64,000 nt of DNA, from NCBI GenBank assembly GCA_937879965.1, contig CALFMP010000038.1, positions 1-64,000 on the forward strand. Reading direction: 5' to 3'. Position numbers and translations under genes: made by a program. The DNA comes from QKMZ01 sp012965515 (GTDB lineage: Bacteria > Cyanobacteriota > Vampirovibrionia > Obscuribacterales > Obscuribacteraceae). The notes below the pieces were generated by a model. That model worked only from the letters and a program-made list of their open reading frames with translations. It searched no databases and had not been told where the DNA came from. This document shows, one piece after another, positions 61,874-64,000 of the stretch (position 1 is its first letter; the number at the start of each line of letters is the position of its first letter).

Positions 61874-63937
61874 ATGGCACTAATCAAGAAAGACTTTGGA
61901 GAACTGCTCGTAGACAACGGGCTGATTACTGCCGAAGAATTGAAGCTCGTACAGCAAGAGCGATTGCGCACCGGTGAACCGATCAGCCTAATTCTTTCGA
62001 GGCTCGGTCTGGCCAACGAAACCCATCTTCAAAATGCGCTGGAAATGCAGTTTGGAGTGAAATACATCTCGCTGGCAAAATCGCAGCCGGAATTGGGCGC
62101 GCTCGAGCTATTGCCCGAGACCTTGATGCGCCAGCACCAGGTGGTGCCTGTCAGCAGCGAAGGTAATTGCCTGATGGTGGCAATGGTCAACCCGAACAAT
62201 TTGCTTGCGCTGGACGACATCAAGTATCGCTTGAAAGGCATGCAAATCAAAACCATGGTCTGCACGGAAGACGACTTCCAGCATTTCATGGAAAACATCT
62301 ATGCGTCGCGGCAAGACTTGCTTCAAGAAGAGTCGTATGAAGAAGCCGATCAAACTTTTATCGAAGCCGAAGTTGATCTTTCCACGCTGGATCTAATCAG
62401 CAGTGCAGAAGATCACGTCAACGATCTCGACCTGGCAAAACAAGCACAGGATGCGCCAATCGTTCACCTCGCAAACCAGGTGCTCGCCAAAGCCATCAAG
62501 CGGCATTGCTCCGACATTCACATCGAGCCGACAGTCAATTCTGTTGTAATTCGCTATCGCCTTGATGGTGTTCTTTTCGTTGATCGCAAGCTGCCACGCG
62601 CCATCTTGGCGGCTCTCGTCTCGCGATACAAAATTATGGCCGACATGGATATTGCAGAAAGACGATTGCCGCAAGACGGTCGCATCAGAGTACGATTCTC
62701 GGGAAGAGATATCGACTTCCGAGTCTCATCTCTGCCTTCCAAACATGGCGAAAAGATTGTAATGAGAATGCTCGACAAGTCCGGAACCATGCTCGGTCTG
62801 GACAAGCTTGTCAGCGACGAAAGCACACTTGATGTGATTCGCGAGATGGTAAGCAAGCCGTACGGAATAATCTTTGTCACCGGACCAACAGGTTCCGGAA
62901 AAACAACCACTCTCTATTCGGCTTTAGCAGAACGCAATTCACCCGAAGTCAACATCGTCACAGCCGAAGATCCGATTGAATATGAGATGGCAGGCATAAC
63001 GCAAGTTCAAGTCCTGCGCGAAAAGGGTCTGGATTTCGCCCGCATATTGCGGTCATTCTTGCGACAAGATCCAGACATTATGCTCGTTGGAGAAACCCGC
63101 GACCGAGAAACAGCAAAAATCGCAGTAGAAGCGGCTCTCACTGGTCACTTAGTATTTACCACCCTGCACACAAACGACGCGCCCGGTGCGATCACTCGTT
63201 TAGCCGAAATGGAAGTGGACCCATATCTGGTGGCATCGGCAACAATCGGCGTTGTTGCCCAACGATTGGTTCGTCGAATTTGTCCTGATTGTGTGCAAGA
63301 GTACAAACCGGAAAGATCCGCCCTGGAATATCTCGGTGTTCTCGACCGCTTGCAAGAAAAACCTGCCGAATCGACCATCCAGTACTTTCGTTTCCGCACT
63401 GATGAGAAGGGCTGGCCAATCTTCCAGCGTGGTACCGGATGCGATGGCTGCAATCAGACCGGATATAAAAACAGAATCGGTGTTTTCGAAGTCATGCGCA
63501 TGAATGACGAGCTGCGAGATTTGATCTCAAAAGGTTCGAGCACTGCGATGATCCGCTTTGCCGGCAAACAATCCGGCATGATCACCCTGAAAGACTACAG
63601 CATTCGCCTCGTCGGGCAGGGTCTGACTACAGCCGACGAAGTAGTGCGGGTGACACTGGCTGATACCGAGGGCGATGACAAACTCTGCCCGAAGTGCAGA
63701 ACACCGATAAGCGACGACTTCATCAAATGCCCGTTCTGCCAGCACGATCTAAAAACTACCTGCACGCGCTGCGGAACCCTCCAGCAAGAAGGCTGGACAA
63801 GCTGTCCGAAGTGCGGACTCACGGAAGAAGAAGCGCAAAGAGAAACCGAATGCACAGGTTGCAATGCAGAAATTTTAGGCGAATGGTCACGTTGTCCTTA
63901 TTGTCAGGAACCCAGAAAACAGAAGAACAAGATGTAG
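61874..63937 (+). CDS. pilB: PilB/GspE-type pilus ATPase with three extra C-terminal zinc ribbons
   Basis: 687 residues from ATG at 61874 with AGGA 5 nt upstream; a TTG at 61856 is possible. The N-terminal domain (FGELLVDNGLITAEELKLVQ) and the linker resemble the gene upstream. The ATPase core is complete: Walker A GPTGSGKTTTL (about 337), Asp box, Walker B DPDIMLVGETRD (about 399) and the His box LHTNDAPGAITRL. The usual zinc cluster is CPDC...CDGC. After the core come three further CxxC pairs (CPKC...CPFC, CTRC...CPKC, CTGC...CPYC). Zinc ribbons at this end are not part of the usual PilB. It powers pilus assembly in the family. pilT follows directly. Confidence 0.93.
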   Translation: MALIKKDFGELLVDNGLITAEELKLVQQERLRTGEPISLILSRLGLANETHLQNALEMQFGVKYISLAKSQPELGALELLPETLMRQHQVVPVSSEGNCLMVAMVNPNNLLALDDIKYRLKGMQIKTMVCTEDDFQHFMENIYASRQDLLQEESYEEADQTFIEAEVDLSTLDLISSAEDHVNDLDLAKQAQDAPIVHLANQVLAKAIKRHCSDIHIEPTVNSVVIRYRLDGVLFVDRKLPRAILAALVSRYKIMADMDIAERRLPQDGRIRVRFSGRDIDFRVSSLPSKHGEKIVMRMLDKSGTMLGLDKLVSDESTLDVIREMVSKPYGIIFVTGPTGSGKTTTLYSALAERNSPEVNIVTAEDPIEYEMAGITQVQVLREKGLDFARILRSFLRQDPDIMLVGETRDRETAKIAVEAALTGHLVFTTLHTNDAPGAITRLAEMEVDPYLVASATIGVVAQRLVRRICPDCVQEYKPERSALEYLGVLDRLQEKPAESTIQYFRFRTDEKGWPIFQRGTGCDGCNQTGYKNRIGVFEVMRMNDELRDLISKGSSTAMIRFAGKQSGMITLKDYSIRLVGQGLTTADEVVRVTLADTEGDDKLCPKCRTPISDDFIKCPFCQHDLKTTCTRCGTLQQEGWTSCPKCGLTEEEAQRETECTGCNAEILGEWSRCPYCQEPRKQKNKM

Positions 63938-63947
63938 GGGGCGGGAA

Positions 63948-64000
63948 ATGAATATTGAAATGCAGGAGATTCTCCAGCTGGTCCAGGACAGGTCAGCATC
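63948..64000 (+). CDS. pilT: Start of a PilT-like pilus retraction ATPase (cut by the window end)
   Basis: Only 17 codons are visible: MNIEMQEILQLVQDRSA. A GGGGGCGGGAA ribosome site lies just before the ATG, 11 bp after pilB. The sequence matches the start of PilT (M-[ND]-I..ELL..V..xxASDLH). PilT and PilB are commonly adjacent. The assignment rests on this short stretch and on position. Confidence 0.6.
   Translation, partial: MNIEMQEILQLVQDRSA

Overview
Organism. The window looks like a diderm bacterium of the Cyanobacteriota/Melainabacteria (Vampirovibrionia, Obscuribacter-like) type. This is inferred, not proven. The clues are an S-layer-homology protein, PilB/PilT-type pilus ATPases, a GT9 heptosyltransferase-like enzyme, a cyanobacterial-style PHO box (CTTAACCT) before a phosphate permease, many large low-complexity proteins, and short palindromic repeats of the GTAGGGGCG...CGCCCCTAC type between genes. 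Most neighbours are housekeeping or cell-envelope genes. I see no prophage, insertion sequence or CRISPR array.

Layout. (1) 1-17774 holds three giant proteins. The first, on the minus strand and running off the left edge, has an RHS/YD-like beta-repeat region, an Ala/Gln coiled coil and a nested 10-residue repeat tail. The next two are divergently transcribed paralogues, each with a disordered N-terminus, two LysM domains and a shared, apparently undescribed C-terminal domain. (2) 17858-29982 carries a GT9 glycosyltransferase, a PiT phosphate permease with a universal stress protein, a DinG-like helicase, a LysM membrane protein, an M16 double protease and a variant FeoB. (3) 30001-37210 carries a hipBA toxin-antitoxin pair with four palindromic operators, a TPR protein, tRNA-His with a terminator, a metallophosphoesterase, a divergent response regulator/histidine kinase pair, and a hypothetical gene. 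(4) 37524-43311 carries small hypotheticals (including a 59-residue Cys protein), a Q-rich secreted protein, an FHA-only protein, and a membrane protein with six KTxxD/E-like motifs. (5) 43597-49900 is a Tad-like pseudopilin set, two secreted proteins and a Hanks-type Ser/Thr kinase. (6) 50042-59258 carries a seven-repeat SLH protein, secreted and TPR proteins, a caspase-TPR operon and a frameshifted SGNH-like gene. (7) 59514-64000 carries a GspE/PilB-like protein without its ATPase core, an intact PilB with extra zinc ribbons, and the start of pilT.

How the parts may fit. Several genes point to envelope building and surface structures: LysM, SLH, Tad pilins, type IV pilus ATPases, GT9 and secreted repeat proteins. 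A signalling layer may link the Ser/Thr kinase, the FHA protein and the KTMLD-motif membrane protein; this is a hypothesis from motifs and proximity only. Short palindromic repeats sit in at least five intergenic regions.
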